Source: an uncultured Lachnospiraceae bacterium (lineage in GTDB: Bacteria; Bacillota; Clostridia; Lachnospirales; Lachnospiraceae). From it: DNA of 16,567 nucleotides. Below the pieces are notes generated by a model, which saw nothing but the letters and a program-made list of their open reading frames with translations, was not told the DNA's origin and did no database searches. The DNA lies in assembly GCA_910584205.1 (NCBI GenBank), contig CAJUAA010000053.1:1-16567 (forward strand), given 5' to 3'. Shown one piece after another: positions 7,077-14,238 of this stretch. Made by a program: the position numbers and the translations under genes. How positions within the stretch are numbered: position 1 is the stretch's first letter; every line of letters begins with the position of its first letter.

Positions 7077-7880
7077 TTAAACCATCCTCTCCCTTAAATA
7101 TCTGGAAGTTTCCGGAAGGGTGACGGCCGGTTCCCGGCATACGCAGCACTCCAGATTCAGGAAGCCTTCGTATCCGATCTCATTCAGCGCCTGCAGGCAT
7201 GCCTTCCAGTCCGTAGAACCATATCCGGGAAGCAGGCGGTTGTTGTCGCCCAGATGGACATGGCGAATGGCCGTCCCGGCCTTACGGATACTTTCCACCA
7301 GATTCCTTTCCTCCATGGACATGTGGAAGAAATCGGCGAGGACGCCCGCCCGGGGATCTTCCAGCCGGTCCGTCACCGCCCTGCAGTCCTCCAGCGTATT
7401 CAGATACGGGCTTTCATACCGGTTGATCCCTTCCAGAAGCATCTTCCCTTCTGTGCCCTTCAGCGGCTCCAGAAGCTCCCTGTACATCTGAAGGAAGTCT
7501 TCTTCCTGCTGCGGATCCATTCTGGCATAGGGGTGAAACAGCGGCAGCGGGTCCTGCGGTCCGCATTCATATTCCAGCTCCGTCACCGCGCCGAGCGCTC
7601 CGCAGATTTCGGCAGCTTCCCTGTACATGTCTCTGCACGCTCTGCGCAGATCCGGGTCCGGGTCCATCAAATGTCCGTAGAGAGCATCCGAAAAAACAAA
7701 CTCGCAGGGAATGATGCCGGTACGCTCTTCAAGCCGCATCAGTTCTTCCTGTTTTTCTCTGTCCCAGAAACGGTAGTCCGCAAAAACCGCAATTCCTTCA
7801 TATCCCCACTTCTTCAGATTCTCAGCCTGTTCCGTCAGACTTTTTCCTGGAACCATGGTGCTCGTACATGAAAGTTTCAA
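7077..7880 (-). CDS. Sugar-phosphate isomerase/epimerase, xylose-isomerase-like TIM barrel
   Basis: This 267-residue protein is of the AP-endonuclease-2/xylose-isomerase superfamily, which includes metal-dependent ketose 3-epimerases and EryC-type racemases. The four expected metal ligands are visible: Glu150 (KMLLEGIN), Asp183 (VLADFFHMSMEE), His209 (RHVHLGDNN) and Glu244 (FLNLEC); His186 and Arg206 fit the substrate site. A TTG start at 7880 is preferred: GAAAGGAGA lies 7 bases upstream, and the protein then begins LKLSCTSTMVPGKS, where the barrel starts. An in-frame ATG at 7985 would place the start upstream of the mapped operator and promoter elements, and its extra residues look non-coding. 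It is the first gene of the seven-gene operon and probably interconverts ketose (phosphate) epimers. Confidence 0.88.
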   Translation of the reverse strand: MKLSCTSTMVPGKSLTEQAENLKKWGYEGIAVFADYRFWDREKQEELMRLEERTGIIPCEFVFSDALYGHLMDPDPDLRRACRDMYREAAEICGALGAVTELEYECGPQDPLPLFHPYARMDPQQEEDFLQMYRELLEPLKGTEGKMLLEGINRYESPYLNTLEDCRAVTDRLEDPRAGVLADFFHMSMEERNLVESIRKAGTAIRHVHLGDNNRLLPGYGSTDWKACLQALNEIGYEGFLNLECCVCREPAVTLPETSRYLRERMV

Positions 7881-7903
7881 TGATGTGTCTCCTTTCTTCA
7901 CGG

Positions 7904-7921
7904 ATTTACAACGTTGTAAAT
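7904..7921. promoter_or_regulatory. LacI-type operator O1 (operon leader)
   Basis: ATTTACAACGTTGTAAAT is a perfect 18-bp palindrome with a central CG, as expected for LacI-family operators. It lies about 60 bp downstream of the predicted operon start site and 24 bp before the first start codon, so the bound regulator would act as a roadblock or loop partner. The same core recurs at 7964-7979 and 8102-8117. Confidence 0.85.
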
Positions 7922-7963
7922 ATTTTTTAAAAAAAAGAACCGGTTTTATTGTCTGAAATTTGT

Positions 7964-7979
7964 TTTCAAACGTTGTAAT
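7964..7979. promoter_or_regulatory. LacI-type operator O2 (operon start site)
   Basis: TTTCAAACGTTGTAAT matches the O1 16-mer at 13 of 16 positions, with the right half-site intact. It sits directly downstream of the operon -10 box and covers the predicted start site near 7974, the usual place for a repressing operator. Its centre is 59 bp from O1. Confidence 0.75.
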
Positions 7980-7980
7980 T

Positions 7981-8009
7981 ATCATATATTATTTTCTCGA
8001 TTTTGTCAA
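7981..8009 (-). promoter_or_regulatory. Promoter of the sugar operon
   Basis: On the minus strand, TTGACA (bases 8009-8004) is followed by a 17-bp spacer and TATGAT (bases 7986-7981), 11 of 12 consensus positions. The start site is expected near 7974, giving a leader of about 94 bases before the TTG start at 7880. O2 overlaps the start site and O1 lies in the leader, so the promoter should be repressed by the divergently encoded LacI protein until the inducing sugar appears. Confidence 0.8.
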
Positions 8010-8101
8010 TAGGGAATATAAAATTTAAATTACCACACTGTTTTTGGTCATTATAACCATATGATTCTCTTTTCCCTCCCGTTCGTCCTCGAAAGAATTA
8101 A

Positions 8102-8117
8102 TTGACAACGTTGTAAA
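8102..8117. promoter_or_regulatory. LacI-type operator O3 (regulator promoter)
   Basis: TTGACAACGTTGTAAA matches the O1 16-mer at 15 of 16 positions. Its first six bases are the -35 box of the regulator promoter, so the LacI protein would repress its own gene and the downstream kinase. The centre is 138 bp from O2 and 197 bp from O1, distances that would allow DNA looping. Confidence 0.8.
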
Positions 8118-8130
8118 AATGAGGTACCAT
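8102..8130 (+). promoter_or_regulatory. Promoter of lacI-type regulator and kinase genes
   Basis: TTGACA (8102-8107), a 17-bp spacer and TACCAT (8125-8130) form a plus-strand promoter with a perfect -35 and a 4-of-6 -10 box. The regulator start codon follows about 40 bp downstream. The -35 box is embedded in operator O3. Confidence 0.6.
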
Positions 8131-8169
8131 AATACTATACAAATTCAACCAGAACAGAAGGTACTTATT

Positions 8170-9207
8170 ATGAACACAGAGAACAAACCCGTTACCATCA
8201 AATCCATTGCAAAAGAGCTGGGGATCTCCTTTTCCACCGTATCCAAAGCTCTGAACGGCAATCCTGCGATTCGGGAGGAAACCCGGAAGATGGTAGCCGA
8301 CAAGGCGCAGGAAATGGGATACCGCCCCAATTCCCTCGCCAAAGGGCTCCGCGGCAATTCCACCAAGACCATTGCCGTTATCTTTAACGATATCGAGAAC
8401 CCTTCGCTGACCTATATTTTTCGCAATATTTCCATCCAAATGGCCAATTACGGCTACACCACCATGATCTTCGATTCCCAGTTCAACGAGAAAACGGAGC
8501 GCGCCAACATTCTGACGGTTCTTTCCCGGCAGCCGGATTTTATCATTCTCGAGCCCGCCTCCAACAGTATGGAGAATTTAAAGCTGCTGGAAGGCATGGA
8601 GCACCGGCTGATCCTTCAGGGAGCGCGCTATGAAAGCATAAACTGCCACCATATTCATGTGGACTATTTTCAGGGAGGCTATCTGTCCGCCTGCGAAATG
8701 CTCTCCAAGGGCCACCGCAGCTGCCTGATCCTCACAGAACCGCTGTCTTTCCCGATCAGCGCCCAGTTCGTTCTGGGGATCCGGAAAGCATATCATGAAT
8801 ACCAGATTCCGTTTCACGAAGACTGCATCATTACCACCTATTCGTCCATCCAGAACGGATTCCGGATTATGCAGGAGCTCTGGAACGAAGAAGAGAAACA
8901 ATACCGGCTTCCTTTCACCGGCGTACTGACCTTTAACGATACGCTGGCGTACGGCGTGTACCAGTCCGCTGTGCAGAACGGGCTGCGGATTCCGGAAGAT
9001 ATCAGCGTCATCGGCTTCGACAACAACCCCGTGTCCGCGTTTTCCAACCCTCCCCTGACGACCATCCACCTTCCGAAGGAAAAGATGGCGGAGAGCTGCA
9101 TGTCCGTCCTGAATTCCGTGCTGATCGAAAACCGAAAAGAGATCTGCGTATATACGCTGGTCCCGAACCTTGCGGCGCGCAGCTCTGTCCAGACATTGAG
9201 GAATTAA
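8170..9207 (+). CDS. LacI-family transcriptional regulator
   Basis: This is a DNA-binding repressor of the LacI/GalR family, 345 residues, a normal length. The N-terminal helix-turn-helix is TIKSIAKELGISFSTVSKALNG (9-30), followed by the family block REETRKMVADKAQEMGYRPNSLAKGLRG with the hinge helix around 53-62. The rest is a sugar-binding fold with FNDIENPSLTYIFRNI, GVLTFNDTLAYGVYQ, PEDISVIGFDNN and PLTTIHLPKEKMAE, all standard positions. The ATG at 8170 was chosen over an in-frame upstream ATG at 8119 because that one lies within the promoter, and because AGAAGGT precedes 8170. It is divergent from the seven-gene operon and shares a 289-bp control region containing three matching palindromes. 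It is cotranscribed with the kinase gene 30 bp downstream. Effector: probably the imported sugar or its phosphate. Confidence 0.95.
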   Translation: MNTENKPVTIKSIAKELGISFSTVSKALNGNPAIREETRKMVADKAQEMGYRPNSLAKGLRGNSTKTIAVIFNDIENPSLTYIFRNISIQMANYGYTTMIFDSQFNEKTERANILTVLSRQPDFIILEPASNSMENLKLLEGMEHRLILQGARYESINCHHIHVDYFQGGYLSACEMLSKGHRSCLILTEPLSFPISAQFVLGIRKAYHEYQIPFHEDCIITTYSSIQNGFRIMQELWNEEEKQYRLPFTGVLTFNDTLAYGVYQSAVQNGLRIPEDISVIGFDNNPVSAFSNPPLTTIHLPKEKMAESCMSVLNSVLIENRKEICVYTLVPNLAARSSVQTLRN

Positions 9208-9237
9208 AAGCCCAACGAACACAGGAGGAAAATACAA

Positions 9238-10734
9238 ATGAATCTCATATCTGTCGATCTTGGAACCACCAACATCAAAACCGCCGTATACGATCAGACG
9301 CTGCAGATGCTGCATCTGCTGTCCGAGCCGGTAAGCTATCAGAAAAGCGGGGATTTTGTCGAATTTGACGCAGAACAGTATTTTTCCATGGTATTATCCA
9401 TGATTCAGAAAGCCGCCGCCTGCGGCTGGCAGAGCAACGGAAAAAAGGTCGCGCAGATCGTGCTGACCGGACAGGCGGAATCCCTGATCCTGCTCGACCG
9501 GAATCACAGGCCGGTCTGTCCGGGGATCTCCTGGATGGATATGCGCTCCCTGGAAGAATGCTCCGAGCTGTCCGCCGCCTTTTCCAGGACCTGCTGCTAC
9601 CATACGACCGGACAGCCGGAACTGATTCCCACATGGCCCATCACAAAGATTCTGTGGATAAAAAAACATCGGCCCGATCTCTTTCAGAAAACGGCGCACT
9701 ACCTGCTTCTGAAAGACTACATCATCTTCCGTCTGTGCGGCCACATGGTGGGCGAACACTCCATCTACTGTTTTTCTCATTATTTTGATATTACAAAACG
9801 GTGTTACTGGAAAGAAATTCTGGATTACTGCGAAGTGAAGGAAGGTCAGCTGCCCAGGCTGATGCCATCCGGAAGCATCGCCGGACGGCTGCAGAGAGAA
9901 CTGGTCCTGGAGGGGACCGGACTCGACACGGATACCAAAATCAACACGGGTACTCTGGATCATTTTGCGGGTATGATCGGCGCCGGGGCGATCCATAAAG
10001 GACAGGTCAGCGAATCTGCGGGAACCGTACTGTCTCTTGCGGCTTTCACAGATGCCCCGGTTTTTGACAGCGGGAAAATCCCCAATTACTGCGGGCCTTT
10101 CCCCGGCTCCTATGTACTGCTTCCCGTATGCGAAAGCGGCGGTTTCAGCATGGAATGGTTTAAGAATCAGTTCCTGCAGGACGTCTCCTACCCGCAGCTC
10201 AACGAGATCCTGCGCAGCAGAAGCAGCCGAACGCCTCTGATCTTTCTGCCGTACCTGACCGGAGTCAACGCGCCGGACTATAACGAAAACGCCTCCGGTG
10301 TCTTTCTGGGGCTTCGCTCCTACCACGACCGGTATGATCTGGCTCTTGCCGTCATGCAGGGCGTGGCGTGTATGCTGCGGAAAAATCTGGAATGCCTGAA
10401 GCAGTCCGGCATCCGGATCGAAAAGATCATTTCCACAGGGGGCGGCGCCAGATCCCCCATATGGACACAGCTGAAGGCGGATATTTCCGGATATACGATC
10501 GAAGTTCCCGCCGATGCGGAAGCTCCCTGTCTGGGTGCGGCGATCCTGTCAGCCGTGCAGGAAGGATATTTTTCCTCCTGCGACGAGGCCGTCGCCGCCT
10601 GTACGTCTGTGGGACACCGCTATGCGCCGTCCAATGACCCTGCCTTTGAACAGACGTACCGCCTGTTCTGCCATACCTGCTCCGCACTGGAAGAAACCTT
10701 CCGGCTCAGCAGGGAGAACTTTTCTCATTTTTGA
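9238..10734 (+). CDS. FGGY-family carbohydrate kinase
   Basis: This is an ATP-dependent cytoplasmic sugar or polyol kinase of the FGGY family (xylulokinase, glycerol and erythritol kinases), 498 residues. The N-terminal domain has SVDLGTTNIKTAVYD (5-19), LTGQAES (76-82) and WMDMR (99-103). The catalytic base is probably Asp241 in TGTLDHFAGMIGAGA. ESAGTV (259-264) is the ATP/phosphate loop, FLPYLTGVNAPDYNENASGVFLGL matches the GERxPxWD-type signature, and STGGGARSPIWTQLKADISG with EAPCLGAAILSA completes the C-terminal ATP domain. AGGAGGA precedes the ATG. Substrate is not readable; a ketose or polyol of four or five carbons fits the neighbours. Its last 29 bp overlap the 3' end of truA on the opposite strand. 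Confidence 0.93.
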   Translation: MNLISVDLGTTNIKTAVYDQTLQMLHLLSEPVSYQKSGDFVEFDAEQYFSMVLSMIQKAAACGWQSNGKKVAQIVLTGQAESLILLDRNHRPVCPGISWMDMRSLEECSELSAAFSRTCCYHTTGQPELIPTWPITKILWIKKHRPDLFQKTAHYLLLKDYIIFRLCGHMVGEHSIYCFSHYFDITKRCYWKEILDYCEVKEGQLPRLMPSGSIAGRLQRELVLEGTGLDTDTKINTGTLDHFAGMIGAGAIHKGQVSESAGTVLSLAAFTDAPVFDSGKIPNYCGPFPGSYVLLPVCESGGFSMEWFKNQFLQDVSYPQLNEILRSRSSRTPLIFLPYLTGVNAPDYNENASGVFLGLRSYHDRYDLALAVMQGVACMLRKNLECLKQSGIRIEKIISTGGGARSPIWTQLKADISGYTIEVPADAEAPCLGAAILSAVQEGYFSSCDEAVAACTSVGHRYAPSNDPAFEQTYRLFCHTCSALEETFRLSRENFSHF

Positions 10735-11464
10735 ACACGATTTCCATCAGCGTCAGCCCTTTCGCCGGAGCAGTCGGCCCTGCCGCTCTCCGGTCCCGGG
10801 CAGCCAGAATCGCATCCACAGCTTCCGGCTCCCATTCCCCGCTGCCCACCTTCATAAGCGTTCCGGCAATAATCCGCACCATATTGTATAAGAAACCGTT
10901 TCCTGTGATCCGGATCGTAATGAGATCGCCGGATTTCAGCACCTGCAGATCATAAACCGTACGGACCGTCGATTTCACCTGTGCTCCTGCCGCGCAGAAG
11001 CTTTGAAAATCATGCTCGCCTGTCAGATACGCCGCCGCCCGGCGCATACGTTCCACATCCAGCGTATAGTAGGTAAAATACGTGTTCAGCCGGTACGCCG
11101 GAAGCGGAAACCTCCGATTCAGTATCCGGTATTCATAGGTCTTCACGGTTTCCTGATAACGGGGATGGAAATCCGGCGGCACTTCGCAGGAATGCTGCAC
11201 CCGGATATCCTCCGGAAGCCGCTGATTCAGCGCATAGACAAATTTGTCTCCCGCCATCCTCGCTTCCGTATCAAAGACGGCCACATTTCCCATGGCATGG
11301 ACGCCGGAATCCGTCCGGCTGGCTCCCATCACATGGATCTCCTCCCCGGTCAGCTCCTGAAGCGCCCGGTTCAGCATGGATTCGATGGTCTCTCCGTTCT
11401 TCTGGATCTGCCATCCCCGATAGTTCGTACCGTCATAAGCCACCACCAGTTTTATACGTCTCAC
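10706..11464 (-). CDS. truA: tRNA pseudouridine(38-40) synthase TruA
   Basis: TruA converts uridines 38-40 in the tRNA anticodon arm to pseudouridine. The product has 252 residues, normal for Firmicutes. It shows VVAYDGTNYRGWQIQ at the N-terminus, the catalytic GASRTDSGVHA with Asp52, HPRYQETVKTYEYRI, HDFQSFCA and the NGFLYNMVRIIAGTLMKVG block. The start codon is GTG (11464-11462), with TAGGAGGGA just upstream and ecfT ending 12 bp before it. It closes the ecfA1-ecfA2-ecfT-truA transcript, a conserved Firmicutes order. Normally rplM follows; here it faces the kinase gene, with the two stop codons overlapping by 29 bp and no obvious hairpin terminator between them. Confidence 0.97.
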   Translation of the reverse strand: MRRIKLVVAYDGTNYRGWQIQKNGETIESMLNRALQELTGEEIHVMGASRTDSGVHAMGNVAVFDTEARMAGDKFVYALNQRLPEDIRVQHSCEVPPDFHPRYQETVKTYEYRILNRRFPLPAYRLNTYFTYYTLDVERMRRAAAYLTGEHDFQSFCAAGAQVKSTVRTVYDLQVLKSGDLITIRITGNGFLYNMVRIIAGTLMKVGSGEWEPEAVDAILAARDRRAAGPTAPAKGLTLMEIVFKNEKSSPC

Positions 11465-11476
11465 AACCGGTCCCTC

Positions 11477-12304
11477 CTACAGCAGCATGATCCCATAAAA
11501 AGATGCGGCCCAGCCGGCACCGATCATCAGAAGCAGATAACTCCACACCACCGCATAGGCGATCCGGTCCCTGCGTTCATAGTGCAGCGGCTTCATCTTC
11601 GTGCGTCCGTCCCCTCCGTGATAGCAGCGGGCTTCCATGGCCATGGCAAGGTCGTTGGCCCGCCGGAAGGCCGAGATGAACAGCGGCACCAGAAGCGGCA
11701 CCATGGCTTTCGCCTTCTGGATCAAGTTTCCCGTCTCAAAATCCGCTCCGCGGGCGATCTGCGCTTTCATAATCTTATCCGTCTCCTCCAGAAGAATCGG
11801 AATAAACCGAAGCGCAATAGACATCATCATGGCAATCTCGTGGACCGGCACATGGATCTTTTTAAAAGGGCCCAGCAGCCGTTCCAGACCATCCGTCAGG
11901 TCATTGGGCGTGGTGGTCAGCGTCATGATCGAGGAGCCCAGGATCAGATAGACCAGACGTACCGCCATGAAAACCGCCGTTTTCAGGCCTTTGTCCGTGA
12001 TCCGCAGGAACCCGAACCTCCACAGTTCATAATCTCCGTCTATGAGAAACAGATTGAATACAACGGTGAGCATCAGGATCATCAGGATCGCTTTCAATCC
12101 TTTTGTCATAAACCGAAAAGGAACTTTGGACATCCGGATCACCGTAATGAGGAATACCGTCGCAATGGCGTACCCTGTAACGCCTTTTGCCACAAATAAT
12201 GAAACGATAAAGATCATGGTCGTCACCAGCTTCACTCTCGGATCCAGCTGATGGATCACGGATCTTGCGGGATAATACTGTCCCAGTGTAATATCTCGAA
12301 TCAT
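11477..12304 (-). CDS. ecfT: Energy-coupling factor transporter transmembrane protein EcfT
   Basis: EcfT is the shared membrane scaffold of ECF vitamin transporters, linking the two ATPases EcfA1/EcfA2 to exchangeable substrate-binding S components. The product has 275 residues with hydrophobic segments at about 25-60, 70-90, 108-130 and near the C-terminus. The two coupling motifs that insert into the ATPases are present: Ala184-Arg185-Gly186 (AQIARGADF) and Ala225-Arg226-Cys227 (MEARCYHGG), the latter being the expected A-R-x variant. The N-terminal GQYYPARSVIHQLDPRVKL is typical. CAGGAG precedes the ATG, which lies 4 bp after the ecfA2 stop codon. Confidence 0.96.
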   Translation of the reverse strand: MIRDITLGQYYPARSVIHQLDPRVKLVTTMIFIVSLFVAKGVTGYAIATVFLITVIRMSKVPFRFMTKGLKAILMILMLTVVFNLFLIDGDYELWRFGFLRITDKGLKTAVFMAVRLVYLILGSSIMTLTTTPNDLTDGLERLLGPFKKIHVPVHEIAMMMSIALRFIPILLEETDKIMKAQIARGADFETGNLIQKAKAMVPLLVPLFISAFRRANDLAMAMEARCYHGGDGRTKMKPLHYERRDRIAYAVVWSYLLLMIGAGWAASFYGIMLL

Positions 12305-12308
12305 GGAA

Positions 12309-13166
12309 TCACTCCTGTCCGTTCTTCAGCCAGTGCACGATGGCATCAGCCGCTTCTTCTATGGTCGTCGCATCCGTATCCACATCGGCGCCTTTTTCCT
12401 TTAAGCCCTGCATCAGATAGGTCATCTGGGGAGCCGCAAGCCCGATCTCCTCCAGCTCCCTGTAATGGCGGAATACTTCCCGGGGCGTCCCGTCAAAACG
12501 TACCTCCCCATGGTTCATGACGATGATACGGTCCACATAGCGCGCCACGTCTTCCATACTGTGGGACACCAGGACGACCGTGATTCCCCGTTCTTTCTGA
12601 AGCAGCTCGATCTGATCCAGAATCTCATCCCTTCCCCTGGGATCCAGACCGGCCGTCGGCTCATCCAGGATCAGCACCCTCGGTTCCATGGCCAGCACTC
12701 CGGCGATGGCTACCCGGCGCTTCTGGCCGCCGGACAGTTCAAAAGGAGAACGCTTTTCGTATTCTTCTCCAAGACCCACCATCCGAAGGGCCTCTCTTGC
12801 CTTCTGTTCCGCTTCCTCCCTTGTATAACCCAGATTCTTCGGACCAAAACACACATCCGTAAGCACGTCGACCTCAAACAGCTGATGTTCCGGATACTGG
12901 AAGACAAGCCCCACCTGGCTCCGCAGTTCCTTCATGGAGAAGTTTTCTCCGTAGATATCCCTGTCGTCATAATAGATCCTTCCGCCCGTAGCCCGGATCA
13001 GCCCGTTCAGGTGCTGGACCAGCGTGGACTTCCCGGAACCCGTATGCCCGATCAGGCCCACAAACTGTCCGTCCGGAATTTCCAGGTTGACATCCTTCAG
13101 CGCATGGATCTCATACGCCGTACCTTCCGCATAGATATAATTTACATCTTTGATTTTAATTGACAT
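12309..13166 (-). CDS. ecfA2: Energy-coupling factor transporter ATPase EcfA2
   Basis: This is the second ATPase of the ECF transporter module, 285 residues, a normal length. Motifs in order: Walker A GHTGSGKST (40-48), Q-loop Gln90 (VFQYPEHQLFE), signature LSGGQ (144-148), Walker B VLILDEP (164-170) and H-loop His202. The FQYPEHQLF sequence and the downstream REVF block are typical of EcfA2. The start overlaps the end of ecfA1 by 25 bp, with GAGGAG and GGTGGA upstream, so translation is coupled. It forms a heterodimer with EcfA1 and docks on EcfT. Confidence 0.96.
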   Translation of the reverse strand: MSIKIKDVNYIYAEGTAYEIHALKDVNLEIPDGQFVGLIGHTGSGKSTLVQHLNGLIRATGGRIYYDDRDIYGENFSMKELRSQVGLVFQYPEHQLFEVDVLTDVCFGPKNLGYTREEAEQKAREALRMVGLGEEYEKRSPFELSGGQKRRVAIAGVLAMEPRVLILDEPTAGLDPRGRDEILDQIELLQKERGITVVLVSHSMEDVARYVDRIIVMNHGEVRFDGTPREVFRHYRELEEIGLAAPQMTYLMQGLKEKGADVDTDATTIEEAADAIVHWLKNGQE

Positions 13167-13996
13167 AATTCATCCACCAGCTCCTCGTTATTCAGGATTC
13201 CGTTCGGGAGTGCAATTCCTCTTTTCCGAAGTTCGAAAGCCAGCAGTGTCGCCTGCGGCACATCCAGTCTGAGCCGCTTCAGTTCCTCCACCTGGGAAAA
13301 CACTTCCCGCGGGCTTCCTTCCATGACCACTTTTCCGCTGTCCATGACAAAAATATGATCCGCCTCCACTACTTCTTCCATATAATGGGTAATGAGGATG
13401 ATCGTGATCCCTTCCTCCCGGTTCAGCTTCTGTGCCGTCCGGATCACACTTTTGCGTCCGTTGGGGTCCAGCATGGCCGTGGGCTCGTCCAGCACAATGC
13501 ATCTGGGATGCATGGCCATGACGCCCGCGATGGCCACCCGCTGCTTCTGGCCGCCGGACAGCTTGTTGGGCGAATGATGGCGGTATTTCAGCATGCCTAC
13601 CGCACTGAGGCTTTCCTCCACCCGTGTCCAGATCTCATCCGTGGGCACGCCCAGATTCTCCGGACCGAATCCCACATCTTCTTCTACCACCGTACCGATG
13701 ATCTGGTTGTCCGGGTTCTGAAAGACCATGCCTGCATCCTGCCGGATGCTCCACAGCTTCCCGTCATCCTTCGTGTCCATGCCGTCCACCCAGAGCGTTC
13801 CCTCCGTAGGCGTCAGGATCGCATTGATGTGCTTGGCAAGCGTGGACTTGCCGGAACCGTTATGTCCGAGAATCGCAATGAATTTCCCCGGGCGGATATG
13901 CAGATTTACATGGTCCACCGCCCGCTTTTTCGATTCTATATTTCCTTCTTCGTCCAGCCGCTCGTAATCGAACGTCAGTTCTTCTGTCCGTATCAT
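13142..13996 (-). CDS. ecfA1: Energy-coupling factor transporter ATPase EcfA1
   Basis: This is the first ATPase of the ECF module, 284 residues. Motifs: Walker A GHNGSGKST (44-52), Q-loop Gln93 (VFQNPDNQIIGTVVEEDVGFGPENLG, the EcfA1 hallmark), signature LSGGQ (146-150), Walker B CIVLDEP (166-172) and H-loop His204. A short acidic insert (ERLDEEGNIESKK) lies between the first strands. AAGAGGAGAA precedes the ATG. The gene has its own promoter about 55 bp upstream. In related genomes rplQ directly precedes it; here there is no ribosomal gene upstream, only a terminator and unrelated small genes. Confidence 0.96.
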   Translation of the reverse strand: MIRTEELTFDYERLDEEGNIESKKRAVDHVNLHIRPGKFIAILGHNGSGKSTLAKHINAILTPTEGTLWVDGMDTKDDGKLWSIRQDAGMVFQNPDNQIIGTVVEEDVGFGPENLGVPTDEIWTRVEESLSAVGMLKYRHHSPNKLSGGQKQRVAIAGVMAMHPRCIVLDEPTAMLDPNGRKSVIRTAQKLNREEGITIILITHYMEEVVEADHIFVMDSGKVVMEGSPREVFSQVEELKRLRLDVPQATLLAFELRKRGIALPNGILNNEELVDELCQLKSKM

Positions 13997-14050
13997 AGAC
14001 TGTTCTCCTCTTGTCCGTGCCCGGTGGGCAGCTTCTGAAAACTACGTAGA

Positions 14051-14078
14051 ATTATACCATGTTCCTGCAAAATATCAA
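14051..14078 (-). promoter_or_regulatory. Promoter of ecfA1-ecfA2-ecfT-truA
   Basis: On the minus strand, TTGATA (14078-14073), a 16-bp spacer and TATAAT (14056-14051) are preceded by TG one base before the -10 box (TGGTATAAT), an extended -10 element. The start site should lie near 14044, about 47 bp before ecfA1. Together with the terminator at 14195-14232, this isolates the ecf-truA unit from the genes upstream. The rest of 13997-14326 holds no credible gene. Confidence 0.75.
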
Positions 14079-14194
14079 GAAATTCCTGTATGTTTTCCAA
14101 AGAATCAGGCAGAAAATCCGACTTCCGCAAGGATCTCCCGGTATCGTACATAACACTCAGCCATGTTGAGTATTTTTCAGCAGCAAAGTTCAAA

Positions 14195-14238
14195 ACAGCA
14201 GCCACAGAATGTAATCGTTCTGTGGCTGCTGTCTTTTT
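14195..14238. terminator. Strong bidirectional hairpin terminator
   Basis: Bases 14195-14209 and 14218-14232 form a perfect 15-bp stem (ACAGCAGCCACAGAA with its complement) around an 8-base loop. On the plus strand CTTTTT follows; on the minus strand TTTTG follows, so it can work in both directions. In the minus direction it ends the small-gene operon that finishes with the membrane-protein gene (stop at 14327) and shields the ecfA1 promoter. Confidence 0.85.

Noticed and set aside
7954..7968. TGAAATTTGTTTTCA, resembling a catabolite-repression (cre) site for CcpA.
   Set aside because: The arms TGAAA/TTTCA fit, but the central CG and 14-bp spacing of a cre site are missing. It overlaps operator O2 and is AT-rich, so chance is likely.
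8050..8055. Perfect minus-strand TATAAT in the divergent control region, a possible second operon promoter.
   Set aside because: No -35-like hexamer or extended -10 at the right distance; the 7981-8009 promoter is much better and is flanked by operators.
9394..10326. Open frame of 310 codons on the minus strand.
   Set aside because: Antisense to the FGGY kinase gene, whose motifs are all intact; no ribosome binding site or domain recognised.
14142..14180. Short inverted repeat ACTCA/TGAGT followed by ATTTTT on the plus strand.
   Set aside because: Only a 5-bp stem and no plus-strand gene upstream; not supported as a terminator.
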